Below, piece by piece: positions 25,158 to 34,768 of a stretch of DNA of 64,000 nt; position 1 is the stretch's first letter; each line of letters starts with the position of its first letter. Position numbers and translations under genes: made by a program. This stretch comes from Bacteroidales bacterium. Lineage in GTDB: Bacteria > Bacteroidota > Bacteroidia > Bacteroidales > UBA932. The notes below the pieces were generated by a model, which was not told the DNA's origin, made no database searches, and saw only the letters and a list, made by a program, of their open reading frames with translations. Location: contig JAGCVJ010000015.1 of the NCBI GenBank assembly GCA_017962375.1, forward strand, positions 1 through 64,000. The letters run 5' to 3'.

Positions 25158-27746
25158 CTAATTAGAGTTGGTGAAAATTGTGTTGTAGAGTTCAACTATC
25201 TGGTCATAAGTCTTCGCCCCGGATGTGTCATATAACTTCAAACTTCCATCTATATTATTAATTTGCGCTGTAGTAAGTATTATCATATGGAGGCTGTAGC
25301 CTTCACTCTGAGGCCAGGCCTTCAATGCGTTGAGAAGCGAGCAGTAGTGAATGTCCAGCGTCCCTATCTTGTTCAGGGAGCAGTCCAATTCTTGGAGAGA
25401 GGTGCATGGTTGGAGATCCAGAGTCTCAATATTGTTCTGGGCACAGTACAGATTTTTGAGAGCCGTGCATCCGGTCAGGGTCAGCGTGGAGATGCCGCAC
25501 TCCCTGCAGTCCAATGCCTTCAGTCTGGCCAGGCCGGAAAGGTTAAGAGAGGTCAGGCCGCTGTTCTTTGAGCAGTTGATGGATACCAGTTCAGGCAGAC
25601 CGCTGACATTGATTGAGGAAATCCCGGCTTTCTCGCACTCCAAATACTTGAGGCCTCCGTTGCAGGACATATCGAGAGCATAGACATAGTTGGTATAGGA
25701 AATATTCAGGTCCTCCAGAGCAGGGAAGACGTTGAAATCTCCGGCCGGCCAGGAGATAATTTCCGTGCCGTAAAGATTCAGAGTTTTCAGCTCATCGCAT
25801 CCTGTCCAGGCAACAGAATTGCTGATTTTACAGTTCTTGACAGTAAGAGATTCCAATTTCTCACAGTTGGCACAATTGAAATTATTAAGAAGTGAAAGCC
25901 TTTCAATATCCAGAGACGTAACGCCGGAATAGGCGCACTCGAAATCTTCGATTGGAGCTCTCTGAGCCACTTTGATTCCGGTCAATTTCTGATTGTTGCC
26001 CGCATCCAGTTTCTTCAGATGTCCCTTGTCGCTCAAATCAAGTGTTCCTTCATAATTGCTGCCGTAAAGATCAACCTCCTCAAGGTAAGAGAAACCAGCA
26101 AAGTCCTCTGCGGGCCAAGTTGCCAGCTGGGTATAGCTGAACAGGAATTTCTTTATGGCAGGACAGTTGGCCCAGGTTATCGTATTGGAAACTTTAGACT
26201 CGCTGAGGTCCAGTTCTTCAAGTTCTGAACAGTTGGAGCAGTTCACGTAAGAAAGATGTGGCTGATAAGACAGGTTCAGCTTTGTTAACTTGGTCTTGGC
26301 GCATTCAAAATGTTCAAGATTGAGAGTATTTGCAATGTCAAGCGTGGTGAAGCTGGTGCACTGGCTGATGTTGATCTTCTTCAGAAGGGTGTTGTTGGTG
26401 GCATTTAAATCCTGCAGGCTAGAAAGACCGTAAGCGTCTATCTCAGGCAGTTTGGTATAGCAGCACTCAAGTCCTTCCAACTGGGTGAGGCCTTCGATAT
26501 TGAGACTTGTAATATCGTTGAAATTCACGATAAGCAGCTTTAGGGCTGTATTTTGTCTCAGGTCCAGACTGGCAAGAGGGCCCTGTACTGCAGTTGAGCC
26601 GGAAACATTCAGAATCTGCAGGTTCTTGAACTCTTCTATTCCCTTCAGCGATGAGGCATAAATGAAGTCATATCTATTGTCTCCAGAATAGTAATACGTA
26701 TACTCGTGAGTGGAAGAAGCATTGAAGCAGTTCATTACGGTAACGGCCAGGGCCTCGTCAATGCTGATTTCTCCGTCTCCGTCTGTATCGAAGTTTGCAA
26801 CGCAGTATGCCTTGAAGGTTTCGTCTTCGAATTCAACAAGCTCCAGAGGCTCCAGAGCTACGCTCAAGGCAGCCATGTTGCGCCTTACGTTACGTTCTAT
26901 CTGGATATTGGCTGAAGTAGACTTAACTTTCCTTCCCCTCTTTCCCCCGGATGTGCCGTCTATGGTGATCTTGAAACCGTTTGTGAAAGTTACAGGAGGG
27001 ATCACGAAGTTGAATTCAGTGGCATCTTCGGCAGAAGTGCCCAGAGTAACAGGAGTTGGGCAATTTATCTTGATTTTAGTTGTGGCGCCGCTTCCCATTG
27101 TTACAGTTGGCAGACCGCCTATGGCCTGAGCTATAGTGGCTGCGCCGGCTATCTTCTCGCCGTTCTTGCCCTCAAGAGTTATGCTGGTTACGGAAACACC
27201 TTCTCCGTAAAGCTTGAGCCTAAGATATCCGCAGGCGTTCTTGAACTCCAAACTACGATCATCCTCATCTATCATCGGTTCCCTTACGGCCACCATAGTA
27301 TTGGCACCAGGACCGAAAGAGTTGGCGCGATAAGTCTGGTCGGCAGGAAGATTCAATGAGATTCCTGTTCCGGCAGAATTGAGCACGATGTCGCTAGAAT
27401 ACGGATAAATGGCCCAAATGACATTTAAAGGCGTATCTCCCTGCCGCTCATCGATTTGCTGAAACTCTCCAGAAGCATCTCCATCGGCCCCCTTAAAACG
27501 GAATTTTAGGTTTTGTGTGTTGTAGAAAAACGCTGATATCAAGTCATTGGCATTCCAGAGAACTTTAAGGTTATTCCCCCAGTAGGTCTTGGTTCCTGTC
27601 TGGGTGTTGGTTTCAGTTCCGGCATAGATGATATCCGGAAGTATGTATTTCTTCAGTGACACCTTTTCCTCAGGAGTCTGGTCCTCCTTGCTGCAAGAGG
27701 CAAATGCAAAGGCGGCAAGGGCAAATAACAATATATACTTTTTCAT
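25158..27746 (-). CDS. Surface lipoprotein: fimbrillin-like N-terminus, EF-hand, leucine-rich repeats
   Basis: 862 residues, lipoprotein signal ending FASC. Residues about 30-300 resemble fimbrillin-like domains of Bacteroidales (NLPADQTYRANSFGPGANTM, VIPPVTFTNGFKITI). A perfect EF-hand loop DTDGDGEISIDE sits at about residue 320. The rest is a run of LRRs of about 20-23 residues in BspA/internalin style (LxxLxCxxxxLxxLxL), many with Cys. Such proteins are usually surface exposed and bind host or cell-surface partners. A 45-residue peptide gene lies directly upstream in the same direction. Confidence 0.85.
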   Translation of the reverse strand: MKKYILLFALAAFAFASCSKEDQTPEEKVSLKKYILPDIIYAGTETNTQTGTKTYWGNNLKVLWNANDLISAFFYNTQNLKFRFKGADGDASGEFQQIDERQGDTPLNVIWAIYPYSSDIVLNSAGTGISLNLPADQTYRANSFGPGANTMVAVREPMIDEDDRSLEFKNACGYLRLKLYGEGVSVTSITLEGKNGEKIAGAATIAQAIGGLPTVTMGSGATTKIKINCPTPVTLGTSAEDATEFNFVIPPVTFTNGFKITIDGTSGGKRGRKVKSTSANIQIERNVRRNMAALSVALEPLELVEFEDETFKAYCVANFDTDGDGEISIDEALAVTVMNCFNASSTHEYTYYYSGDNRYDFIYASSLKGIEEFKNLQILNVSGSTAVQGPLASLDLRQNTALKLLIVNFNDITSLNIEGLTQLEGLECCYTKLPEIDAYGLSSLQDLNATNNTLLKKINISQCTSFTTLDIANTLNLEHFECAKTKLTKLNLSYQPHLSYVNCSNCSELEELDLSESKVSNTITWANCPAIKKFLFSYTQLATWPAEDFAGFSYLEEVDLYGSNYEGTLDLSDKGHLKKLDAGNNQKLTGIKVAQRAPIEDFECAYSGVTSLDIERLSLLNNFNCANCEKLESLTVKNCKISNSVAWTGCDELKTLNLYGTEIISWPAGDFNVFPALEDLNISYTNYVYALDMSCNGGLKYLECEKAGISSINVSGLPELVSINCSKNSGLTSLNLSGLARLKALDCRECGISTLTLTGCTALKNLYCAQNNIETLDLQPCTSLQELDCSLNKIGTLDIHYCSLLNALKAWPQSEGYSLHMIILTTAQINNIDGSLKLYDTSGAKTYDQIVELYNTIFTNSN

Positions 27747-27767
27747 GACTGTTTGTTTTTCTAGTGA

Positions 27768-27905
27768 TTAAATTTCATCCCATCCAATCTCTTCATCCGG
27801 GTCTTCTTCAGTTATCTCTGTCATAGATTGGCAGACAAAAGTCTGAACTTCCACAACAAGCACTCTTGCGTAAGGAGATTCATAAGATTCTTTTTGTGTT
27901 TTCAT
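27768..27905 (-). CDS. Small protein of 45 residues upstream of the LRR lipoprotein
   Basis: ATG at 27903-27905, TAA at 27768-27770. The product begins MKTQKESYESPYARVLVVEV, goes on VQTFVCQSM and ends in an acidic tail (EDPDEEIGWDEI). The pattern (charged start, YESPxARVLVVEVQ, Cys-Gln-Ser, acidic end) is that of small peptides often seen beside fimbrillin-like genes in Bacteroidales. Function is unknown. It has no signal peptide. Its stop is 21 bp before the lipoprotein ATG, so co-transcription is likely. Confidence 0.65.
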   Translation of the reverse strand: MKTQKESYESPYARVLVVEVQTFVCQSMTEITEEDPDEEIGWDEI

Positions 27906-28038
27906 AACAATAGTTGTATTTACAATCAAAATTCAAATTTCGGGAAATGCGACACTTTAAAGTTAATGATTTTTCAGTAATCGGGAGGGGCGGACAAGGT
28001 CAAAACGCATCAAATTCACACTATTGAAGCAGATGCGT

Positions 28039-28046
28039 TATCTTTG
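28039..28046 (+). promoter_or_regulatory. Promoter of the TPR-LuxR regulator gene
   Basis: TATCTTTG matches TAnnTTTG. Its position makes an upstream in-frame ATG at about 28024-28033 untranscribed, and therefore supports the start at 28069. Confidence 0.6.
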
Positions 28047-28068
28047 TAGCATAAGAAAGGCGTTTAAA

Positions 28069-29532
28069 ATGAAAAATATTGTTTCTGCAATAATTTTGGT
28101 TCTGGCGGCGTCTTTTATGGCTGCCTGCACCCATCGCGGAGAAGAAAAAACAGGCTCAGAAGCCCATATAACGCAGCTGATCTCGGAAGCCTCAGCTGAA
28201 GTGGAAAGCCAAAGGTTTGACTCAGCGATGGTAAAAGCGATTCAGGCACTGGATCTGGCGGAAAAGAAAGGGCTACCTCTCCAGAAAGTGAAGGCTCTGG
28301 AGTGCATCGTAGGCATCGACATTATGACCAGCCGCGACTCCGCTGCTTGGGAAAAAGCCCTTCAGGCTGAGGAAATAGCCCGCAAAGAAGGCTTCAAAGA
28401 TGATCTTTCCGGCATTTTGATTTCAAAGGCAAAACTGTGCTCATACGCTGAAATCTCTCCTGAGACTAGCAGAAACGATGAGGGCCTGGAATATGCCCAG
28501 GAAGCTCTCACCCTTGCAGAAGAGGCTCAAAGCATGGAAAAACAGGCAGAGGCCTGCTATGTCATAGGATCGCTTTACATCAACAAGAACCGTTGGAACG
28601 ACCAGATAGATACGGCCATCTACAATACGGCTGGGCGATATCTGGCCAAAGGACAGGCTATAGCAGATACCTATGATATACCTAGGCTGAAACGCAACGG
28701 CATAATGTTCCGTTCCCGCTGGTTCCAGCAGGGAGACCGCAACGCTGAGGCCGTACAGTACTTCTCCCAGGTGCTCACAACCCTGAAAGACTCCGACCAT
28801 CTGACCGCCTCCAGCCTCTACGACCGCCTGGTAAGGCTCTATACACGCTTGGGAGAAAATGAAAAGGCCCTGGAGTGCCACGATATGTACGTAAGGCACC
28901 AGCAGCAGTACATGGCGCAGAAAAACGACGAGATTCTCCAGGAGATGGAGACAAAATTTGAGGTGGAGAAGAAAGAGAAGGCCCTGGTAATTGGCCGTTA
29001 CCGTACTGCTCTGCTCATTCTGGCTGTAATTCTCGCTCTGGCGGCTCTAGCGGCCGCATTCCGCAAGATTAGGGCTGTCCGCCATCGCAACGCAGAGCTA
29101 GCAAAGAGCAACAGCATAAAAGAACAGATTATCTCCTTCCTGTCTAATTCACTCAGAGATCCGGAAAGCAAATACACTTCCGCCTTTGAAGCCCTCGCCG
29201 CCGAAGCTCCGGCTCTGACAGAAGAGCAGATCAGGGAAAGGTGCCGCCAAATAACAAAGGAAAGCCATTCGCTCAGCGATGATGTTGGCAAATATCTTTC
29301 AGACCTTCTGGCTGAAAAGCGGAATAAAATCGCCGAGATGGGACTGTCTCAAAGAGAAATTGAAATCATACAGCTCTCCGCCCAGGGGCTCAAGGCTTCT
29401 GAAATTGCAGAAAAGCTATTCCTTAGCGTACATACGGTGAACACCCATCGCCAGAGGATCTACTCTAAAATGGAAGTGCGGAACATATCTGATATGCTCC
29501 GCAAATCCAAACTCCTGGGTATTATCCAGTAG
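28069..29532 (+). CDS. Membrane-anchored TPR protein with LuxR-type DNA-binding domain
   Basis: 487 residues. N-terminal lipoprotein-like signal (SFMAACTH), then TPR-like helical repeats to about residue 310, a hydrophobic segment at about 312-330 (LLILAVILALAALAAAF), a coiled-coil region, and a C-terminal LuxR HTH (GLSQREIEIIQLSAQGLKA in pieces, EIAEKLFLSVHTVNTHR). The topology would place TPRs outside the inner membrane and the HTH in the cytoplasm, so it could transmit an envelope signal straight to DNA. It is divergent from the LRR lipoprotein locus, a possible target. It carries two CTCAGCGAT copies. Confidence 0.82.
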   Translation: MKNIVSAIILVLAASFMAACTHRGEEKTGSEAHITQLISEASAEVESQRFDSAMVKAIQALDLAEKKGLPLQKVKALECIVGIDIMTSRDSAAWEKALQAEEIARKEGFKDDLSGILISKAKLCSYAEISPETSRNDEGLEYAQEALTLAEEAQSMEKQAEACYVIGSLYINKNRWNDQIDTAIYNTAGRYLAKGQAIADTYDIPRLKRNGIMFRSRWFQQGDRNAEAVQYFSQVLTTLKDSDHLTASSLYDRLVRLYTRLGENEKALECHDMYVRHQQQYMAQKNDEILQEMETKFEVEKKEKALVIGRYRTALLILAVILALAALAAAFRKIRAVRHRNAELAKSNSIKEQIISFLSNSLRDPESKYTSAFEALAAEAPALTEEQIRERCRQITKESHSLSDDVGKYLSDLLAEKRNKIAEMGLSQREIEIIQLSAQGLKASEIAEKLFLSVHTVNTHRQRIYSKMEVRNISDMLRKSKLLGIIQ

Positions 29533-29564
29533 GAGTCAGTAATCTCTTCAATAATCGCTGAGGA

Positions 29565-30272
29565 TTACTTCAGATAGTAGGTAACGGATGTAACAACCCT
29601 TACCTTCTTGATGTAATCTGTTGTCTCGTCAAGATCCTCGATGGAGAACTGGCCCTGGCTGGCAGTCTTGATTTTTCCAAGGCTGCTGCCGCAGTTGTCG
29701 GCAAACTGCTGAGCGGCTTCCCTTGCTTTCGCAGTAGCTTCCTTGATCATTTCCGGCTTCAGGTCATTGAGGCCGGTGAAATCGTAAGAAGCCCAGTCGC
29801 TGATGATAATGTCCTTCTTCAGCATCTCGGATGTCAGAGTTTTTACCAGATTCCTGATAGCATCTACCTTTTTGGTGGAAATAGTCATAGACTGGTTAAT
29901 CTGCCACTTGTAGGCAGGCTTGTTGTTGGAATACCTGTACTGGTCCTCGAGATTGCTTACAGATGGTGAAGCCTCAAAGATTTCATCGTCCGTGATACCT
30001 GCCTGCTTGATGAAGTCCTTTACGGTCTTGGCGTTGGCGTCAACAGAAGAATAGAGAGAGGACAGGTCGTTGCCCTGCCTTCCGAAAGAAACTCTCCAGA
30101 TAGCCTTGTCGGCCGGAACCTGCTGCTCTGAAAGTCCCTTTACGGTAACCACGTTGTCCATAGATTTGAACTTTACGATTCCGCTCCTAAGGCAAAGGCC
30201 CAGAGCCAGAAGTCCTACGGCAATAAGCGCAGCCGCAAGAACCTTGTTTCCTTTTTTCTGATTTTCGGTCAT
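29565..30272 (-). CDS. SIMPL domain (DUF541) membrane protein
   Basis: 235 residues. One N-terminal membrane anchor (VLAAALIAVGLLALGLCL) followed by a periplasmic SIMPL domain: VTVKGLSEQQVPADKA, then WQINQSMTISTKKVD and an ATAKAREAAQQFA helix. The family is linked to outer membrane or signalling roles (SIMPL/BP26) but has no assigned activity. The 32-bp gap to the convergent regulator gene holds a CTCAGCGAT copy (29554-29562, minus). Confidence 0.82.
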   Translation of the reverse strand: MTENQKKGNKVLAAALIAVGLLALGLCLRSGIVKFKSMDNVVTVKGLSEQQVPADKAIWRVSFGRQGNDLSSLYSSVDANAKTVKDFIKQAGITDDEIFEASPSVSNLEDQYRYSNNKPAYKWQINQSMTISTKKVDAIRNLVKTLTSEMLKKDIIISDWASYDFTGLNDLKPEMIKEATAKAREAAQQFADNCGSSLGKIKTASQGQFSIEDLDETTDYIKKVRVVTSVTYYLK

Positions 30273-30342
30273 AGCTTATAAGTATTACGATAATGATTTC
30301 CGTTTCTGATGTAAAGATATGCAAAAAGAGTGCAGTTTTTGC

Positions 30343-30350
30343 TAAATTTG
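30343..30350 (+). promoter_or_regulatory. Promoter of eno
   Basis: TAAATTTG matches TAnnTTTG; the ATG follows 73 nt downstream. Confidence 0.55.
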
Positions 30351-30411
30351 CGGCGGTTTCGGAGATTTTTTTTGTCCCCGCAATTGCGACAATTTGAAAT
30401 AAACCATTTAA

Positions 30412-31731
<1,320 letters not shown>

Positions 31732-31751
31732 ATCTTCCTCAGCGATTAAAG

Positions 31752-31780
31752 AACTGCGGTCATTCGGCCGCAGTTTTTTT
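31752..31780 (+). terminator. Terminator of eno
   Basis: 8-bp stem AACTGCGG / CCGCAGTT with an 8-nt loop, followed by TTTTTTT. A CTCAGCGAT copy (31738-31746) lies between the stop and the stem. Confidence 0.85.
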
Positions 31781-31782
31781 GT

Positions 31783-31790
31783 TATCTTTG
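31783..31790 (+). promoter_or_regulatory. Promoter of guanine deaminase gene
   Basis: TATCTTTG, starting three bases after the eno terminator T-run, 31 nt before the ATG. Confidence 0.6.
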
Positions 31791-31821
31791 CATTGTACCG
31801 CAATAAACGCGGAGAAAAATT

Positions 31822-32289
31822 ATGGACAAGAAAGAATTGATGAGAAGAGCGATCCAGCTCTCAGATGAAAGTGTGGAAAGAGGCGGCGGCCCGTTCGGAG
31901 CCGTGATTGCCCGTAATGGAGACATCGTAGCGGAAGGAAGCAACAGCGTGACTATCAACTGCGACCCTACCGCTCACGCAGAGGTTACCGCAATCCGCAA
32001 CGCCACCCAGAAACTTGGAACCTTTGACCTTTCCGGATGCGAGATATATACATCCTGCGAGCCTTGCCCTATGTGCCTTGGAGCAATCTACTGGGCACAT
32101 CTGGACAAGATCTACTATGCCAACAACCGGAAGGATGCCGCAAAGATCGGCTTTGACGACGACTTCATCTATCAAGAGATTGAGCTCAAGCCGGAAGACC
32201 GGCAGAAGAAATCGGTAAAGCTGCTAAGGAAAGAAGCCCTGGAGGTTTTCAAGAAGTGGCAAAACAAAGAAGACAAAACGGAGTACTAG
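31822..32289 (+). CDS. Guanine deaminase-like nucleoside deaminase
   Basis: 155 residues, cytidine deaminase fold. Zinc site HAE in DPTAHAEVTAIRNA and PCxxC in CEPCPMCLGA; FGAVIARNG is the substrate loop. The C-terminal GFDDDFIYQEI matches GuaD-type guanine deaminases, which are about this length, better than TadA. Guanine to xanthine is the likely reaction. The terminator stem overlaps the last codons. Confidence 0.85.
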   Translation: MDKKELMRRAIQLSDESVERGGGPFGAVIARNGDIVAEGSNSVTINCDPTAHAEVTAIRNATQKLGTFDLSGCEIYTSCEPCPMCLGAIYWAHLDKIYYANNRKDAAKIGFDDDFIYQEIELKPEDRQKKSVKLLRKEALEVFKKWQNKEDKTEY

Positions 32290-32305
32290 AAAGCACTCCG
32301 TTTTT
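32275..32305. terminator. Bidirectional terminator between guaD-like gene and cysS
   Basis: ACGGAGT / ACTCCGT stem (32278-32284 with 32295-32301), loop of 10 nt, T-run on the plus side and A-run on the other, serving both convergent genes. Confidence 0.75.
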
Positions 32306-32310
32306 CTTTT

Positions 32311-33822
32311 CTAGATTTCCCAGGTGGTGGTACCGTCCTTGTTGTCCTTGAGCTGGATGCCGAGGGCTTTGAGAGTGTCTCGAATCTGGTCGCTCTTGCC
32401 CCAGTCCTTATTTGCCCTGGCTGCTTTCCTGTCCTCAATGATGTAGTTCATCAGGCCGTCTATAACCTTGGATGAGTTGGACTGGCCTTCCGCCGACTGA
32501 GCAGAGTCTTCATCTATGAGGCCGAGAATGTCTGTGACAACATCTTTGAAAAGACTGTTGATTGCATCCTTTTCCGGTTTTGCAACTGTGAGCCTTCCTT
32601 CCTTGATATTGTTGACAGTCTTCACAAGTTCATAGATATAGGAAATTGCAACAGGAGTGTTCATGTCATCGCAGAGGGCGGTGAAAATGTCTTCTCTTAT
32701 CTTCTTTATTTCCTCGGCGATGCCGTCGCTAGACTTTTCGGACTCCTTGAGAGTTTCAGCGTCTTTTACTGCCTGCATCAGGCGTTTGAGACCCTTTTCA
32801 GCTGCCTGAAGGGCAGCGTTGGAGAAGTCCAGAGTTCCGCGATAGTGAGCCTGAAGAATGAAAAAGCGCACCGTCATAGGAGTGTAGGCCTGCTCCAGGT
32901 TAGGATTGCTTCCCGTGAAAAGCTCGTCCAGGGTGATGAAGTTGCCCAAAGACTTGCCCATCTTCCTGCCCTCAATGGTGATCAGGTTGTTGTGCATCCA
33001 GTACTTGACGCCGCCTGTTCCTCTTTCTGCAAAGTTCTGGGCCATTTCGCACTCGTGGTGAGGGAACATAAGGTCCATTCCGCCGCCGTGGATGTCAAAC
33101 TCCTTGCCCAGGTACTTTTCTCCCATGGCCGAGCACTCCATGTGCCAGCCCGGGAAACCCTCTCCCCAAGGAGATGGCCAGCGCATGATATGCTCAGGAC
33201 TGGCTTTCTTCCAGAGAGCGAAGTCGGCTGAGGAATGCTTGTCCTCCTGCCCGTCCAGCTCTCTTGTGTTGTGCAGCATCTCGTCCAGATTCCTGCCGCT
33301 CAGGGCGCCGTAATTGTACTTCTGGGCATATTTCTGCACGTCGAAGTAAACGGAGCCGTTGCTGATGTAGGCATAGCCGTTGTCCAGTATCTTCTTGATG
33401 AACTCTATCTGCTCTATGATGTGGCCGGAAGCGTTTGGCTCAATGCTTGGCGGAAGCACGTTCAGCTTTGCCATAGCCTGGCGGAAATGCACGGTATAGG
33501 TCTGTGCAACCTCCATTGGCTCAAGCTGTTCCAGGCGGGCCTTCTTGGCTATCTTGTCCTCTCCCTCGTCTGCGTCGTGCTCCAGATGCCCCACATCCGT
33601 GATGTTGCGTACATAGCGGACCTTGTAGCCGATTTTACGCAGCAGGCGCACCAGAACGTCAAAGGTGACGCCCGGCCTGGCATGCCCAAGATGAGGATCT
33701 CCGTAAACGGTAGGACCGCAGACATACAGGCCAACTCTGCCAGGAGTTATAGTTTCCAGCCTCTCCCTTCTTCTGGAGAGAGTGTTGTAGAGATAGAATT
33801 CCCTTTTGATCTCTTCGCTCAT
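32311..33822 (-). CDS. cysS: Cysteinyl-tRNA synthetase
   Basis: 503 residues, class I synthetase. HIGH motif as HLGH in [16 protein letters not shown], zinc ligands in the CGPTVY, WHMECS and HHECE segments, and KMSKS variant KMGKS ([12 protein letters not shown]). Ends with the anticodon-binding region. The upstream region has a TAACTTTG -7 box and a GC-rich hairpin just before the ATG. Confidence 0.97.
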   Translation of the reverse strand: MSEEIKREFYLYNTLSRRRERLETITPGRVGLYVCGPTVYGDPHLGHARPGVTFDVLVRLLRKIGYKVRYVRNITDVGHLEHDADEGEDKIAKKARLEQLEPMEVAQTYTVHFRQAMAKLNVLPPSIEPNASGHIIEQIEFIKKILDNGYAYISNGSVYFDVQKYAQKYNYGALSGRNLDEMLHNTRELDGQEDKHSSADFALWKKASPEHIMRWPSPWGEGFPGWHMECSAMGEKYLGKEFDIHGGGMDLMFPHHECEMAQNFAERGTGGVKYWMHNNLITIEGRKMGKSLGNFITLDELFTGSNPNLEQAYTPMTVRFFILQAHYRGTLDFSNAALQAAEKGLKRLMQAVKDAETLKESEKSSDGIAEEIKKIREDIFTALCDDMNTPVAISYIYELVKTVNNIKEGRLTVAKPEKDAINSLFKDVVTDILGLIDEDSAQSAEGQSNSSKVIDGLMNYIIEDRKAARANKDWGKSDQIRDTLKALGIQLKDNKDGTTTWEI

Positions 33823-33829
33823 AAATCAT

Positions 33830-33864
33830 CCGGCAGCTTTTTGTTGCCGCCGGGTGCAAAGTTA
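33830..33864 (-). promoter_or_regulatory. cysS promoter and 5'-UTR hairpin
   Basis: Minus-strand -7 box TAACTTTG (33857-33864), followed by a hairpin CCGGCGGC / GCTGCCGG (33846-33853 with 33830-33837, one mismatch) that would end only 7 nt before the ATG. Such a stem could affect translation initiation; no known motif is recognised. Confidence 0.5.
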
Positions 33865-33904
33865 AGAATCTGCTGAGAATTTTCACAAATACCTTCAACT
33901 CATT

Positions 33905-34240
33905 TCAGTCTCCGTCCGGAAGCGACATCTTCAGCGCCACTATTTCACACGAGTATTTCTCCTCGCCGTTCTTGGTAACGTACTTGTAATACCTCAGCCT
34001 GCCCACAAGCTGCAGGAAAACTCCTTTGCGGATCTTGGAAAAGTCAATCATGCCCTTGGTAGACCAGGCCGCGATGTTGTGCCAGCTCGTCTCCTCCTTG
34101 TACTCTCCTTCCTTTCCCTTGAAAACTTCATGCGTTGCCAGAGAGAAGCGAACCACTGTCACTCCTCCCTCCAGTTCGGTCACCTTGGGGTCAGCGCCCA
34201 CGTTGCCCCTCAGTTCCACTTTGTTCAATGTTCTCTCCAT
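33905..34240 (-). CDS. ssb: Single-stranded DNA-binding protein (OB-fold, short)
   Basis: 111 residues. SSB pattern: NKVELRGNVGADPKV, VRFSLATHE, TSWHNIAAW, and the GVFLQLVGRLRYYKY strand. It lacks the flexible linker and acidic C-terminal tip that housekeeping SSB uses to bind partner proteins, so it may be a paralogue rather than the main SSB. Confidence 0.85.
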   Translation of the reverse strand: MERTLNKVELRGNVGADPKVTELEGGVTVVRFSLATHEVFKGKEGEYKEETSWHNIAAWSTKGMIDFSKIRKGVFLQLVGRLRYYKYVTKNGEEKYSCEIVALKMSLPDGD

Positions 34241-34444
34241 AAATCGTTAAAATGAGCCATTTCTGACATTTGCAAAGAAAACATATTGAAAACACCCCTA
34301 CCAAATCCTATCCGGATATAACCGATTATAATCGTTTAACAAATCTTGAAACGGATAATGCTGGAAACTGCATAATAATCGCGATCAATGACAGAAATGT
34401 TAATCGCAAGATTCACAGAAAAAGAGCAACAATCTTCTTACTGG

Positions 34445-34477
34445 CTTGCCTGCCGAAGTCATATATGACTACATTTG
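34445..34477 (+). promoter_or_regulatory. Promoter of the zinc-ribbon/coiled-coil lipoprotein operon
   Basis: -33 CTTG (34445-34448) and -7 TACATTTG (34470-34477), 21 bp apart. The ATG at 34499 follows 21 nt after the box. The rest of the 34241-34498 gap is AT-rich and contains two palindromes (see findings) but no convincing gene. Confidence 0.55.
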
Positions 34478-34498
34478 GGCTTCTGGAGGGTAATTGAT

Positions 34499-34768
34499 AT
34501 GAAAGTCAGAAAGTGTCCAACATGCGGAAGGGATGTGATCGGACGGGCGGACAAGAGATTCTGCAGTGACGAGTGCCGTATATTCTACAACAACGCCTTG
34601 CGCAAGAGAAAGCGGAGCCGCAACCGCGAACAGATCAGGGCAATCATCTCAAATGTCAGGGAGATGGACCAGGCCGATGCTAAAAATTTGCTAAGATTGC
34701 TGGAAAGGATTAGCAAAGTGTTCAAAATAATGAGTACCTTCGCTAAAACTAGAAACAGCCAGAAATGA
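34499..34768 (+). CDS. Small zinc-ribbon protein
   Basis: 89 residues. N-terminal treble-clef/zinc ribbon with CPTCG and FCSDEC (CxxC...CxxxC), then a very basic helix (RKRKRSRNRE) and a helical C-terminus. The CPxCGrxx...FCSDxCRxxYxN pattern recalls DUF2116-type ribbons. Nucleic acid binding is plausible from the basic region. I use the ATG at 34499 because the promoter lies directly before it. The end overlaps the next ATG by four bases (ATGA). Confidence 0.7.
   Translation: MKVRKCPTCGRDVIGRADKRFCSDECRIFYNNALRKRKRSRNREQIRAIISNVREMDQADAKNLLRLLERISKVFKIMSTFAKTRNSQK

Noticed and set aside
26787-26789. EF-hand loop in the LRR lipoprotein as an oddity like that in Res
   Set aside because: Calcium-binding loops are common in surface LRR and dockerin-like proteins of this phylum, so here it is unremarkable.
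34270-34497. 75-codon frame between ssb and the zinc-ribbon gene
   Set aside because: AT-rich, no recognisable features, and the promoter of the next gene lies inside it.
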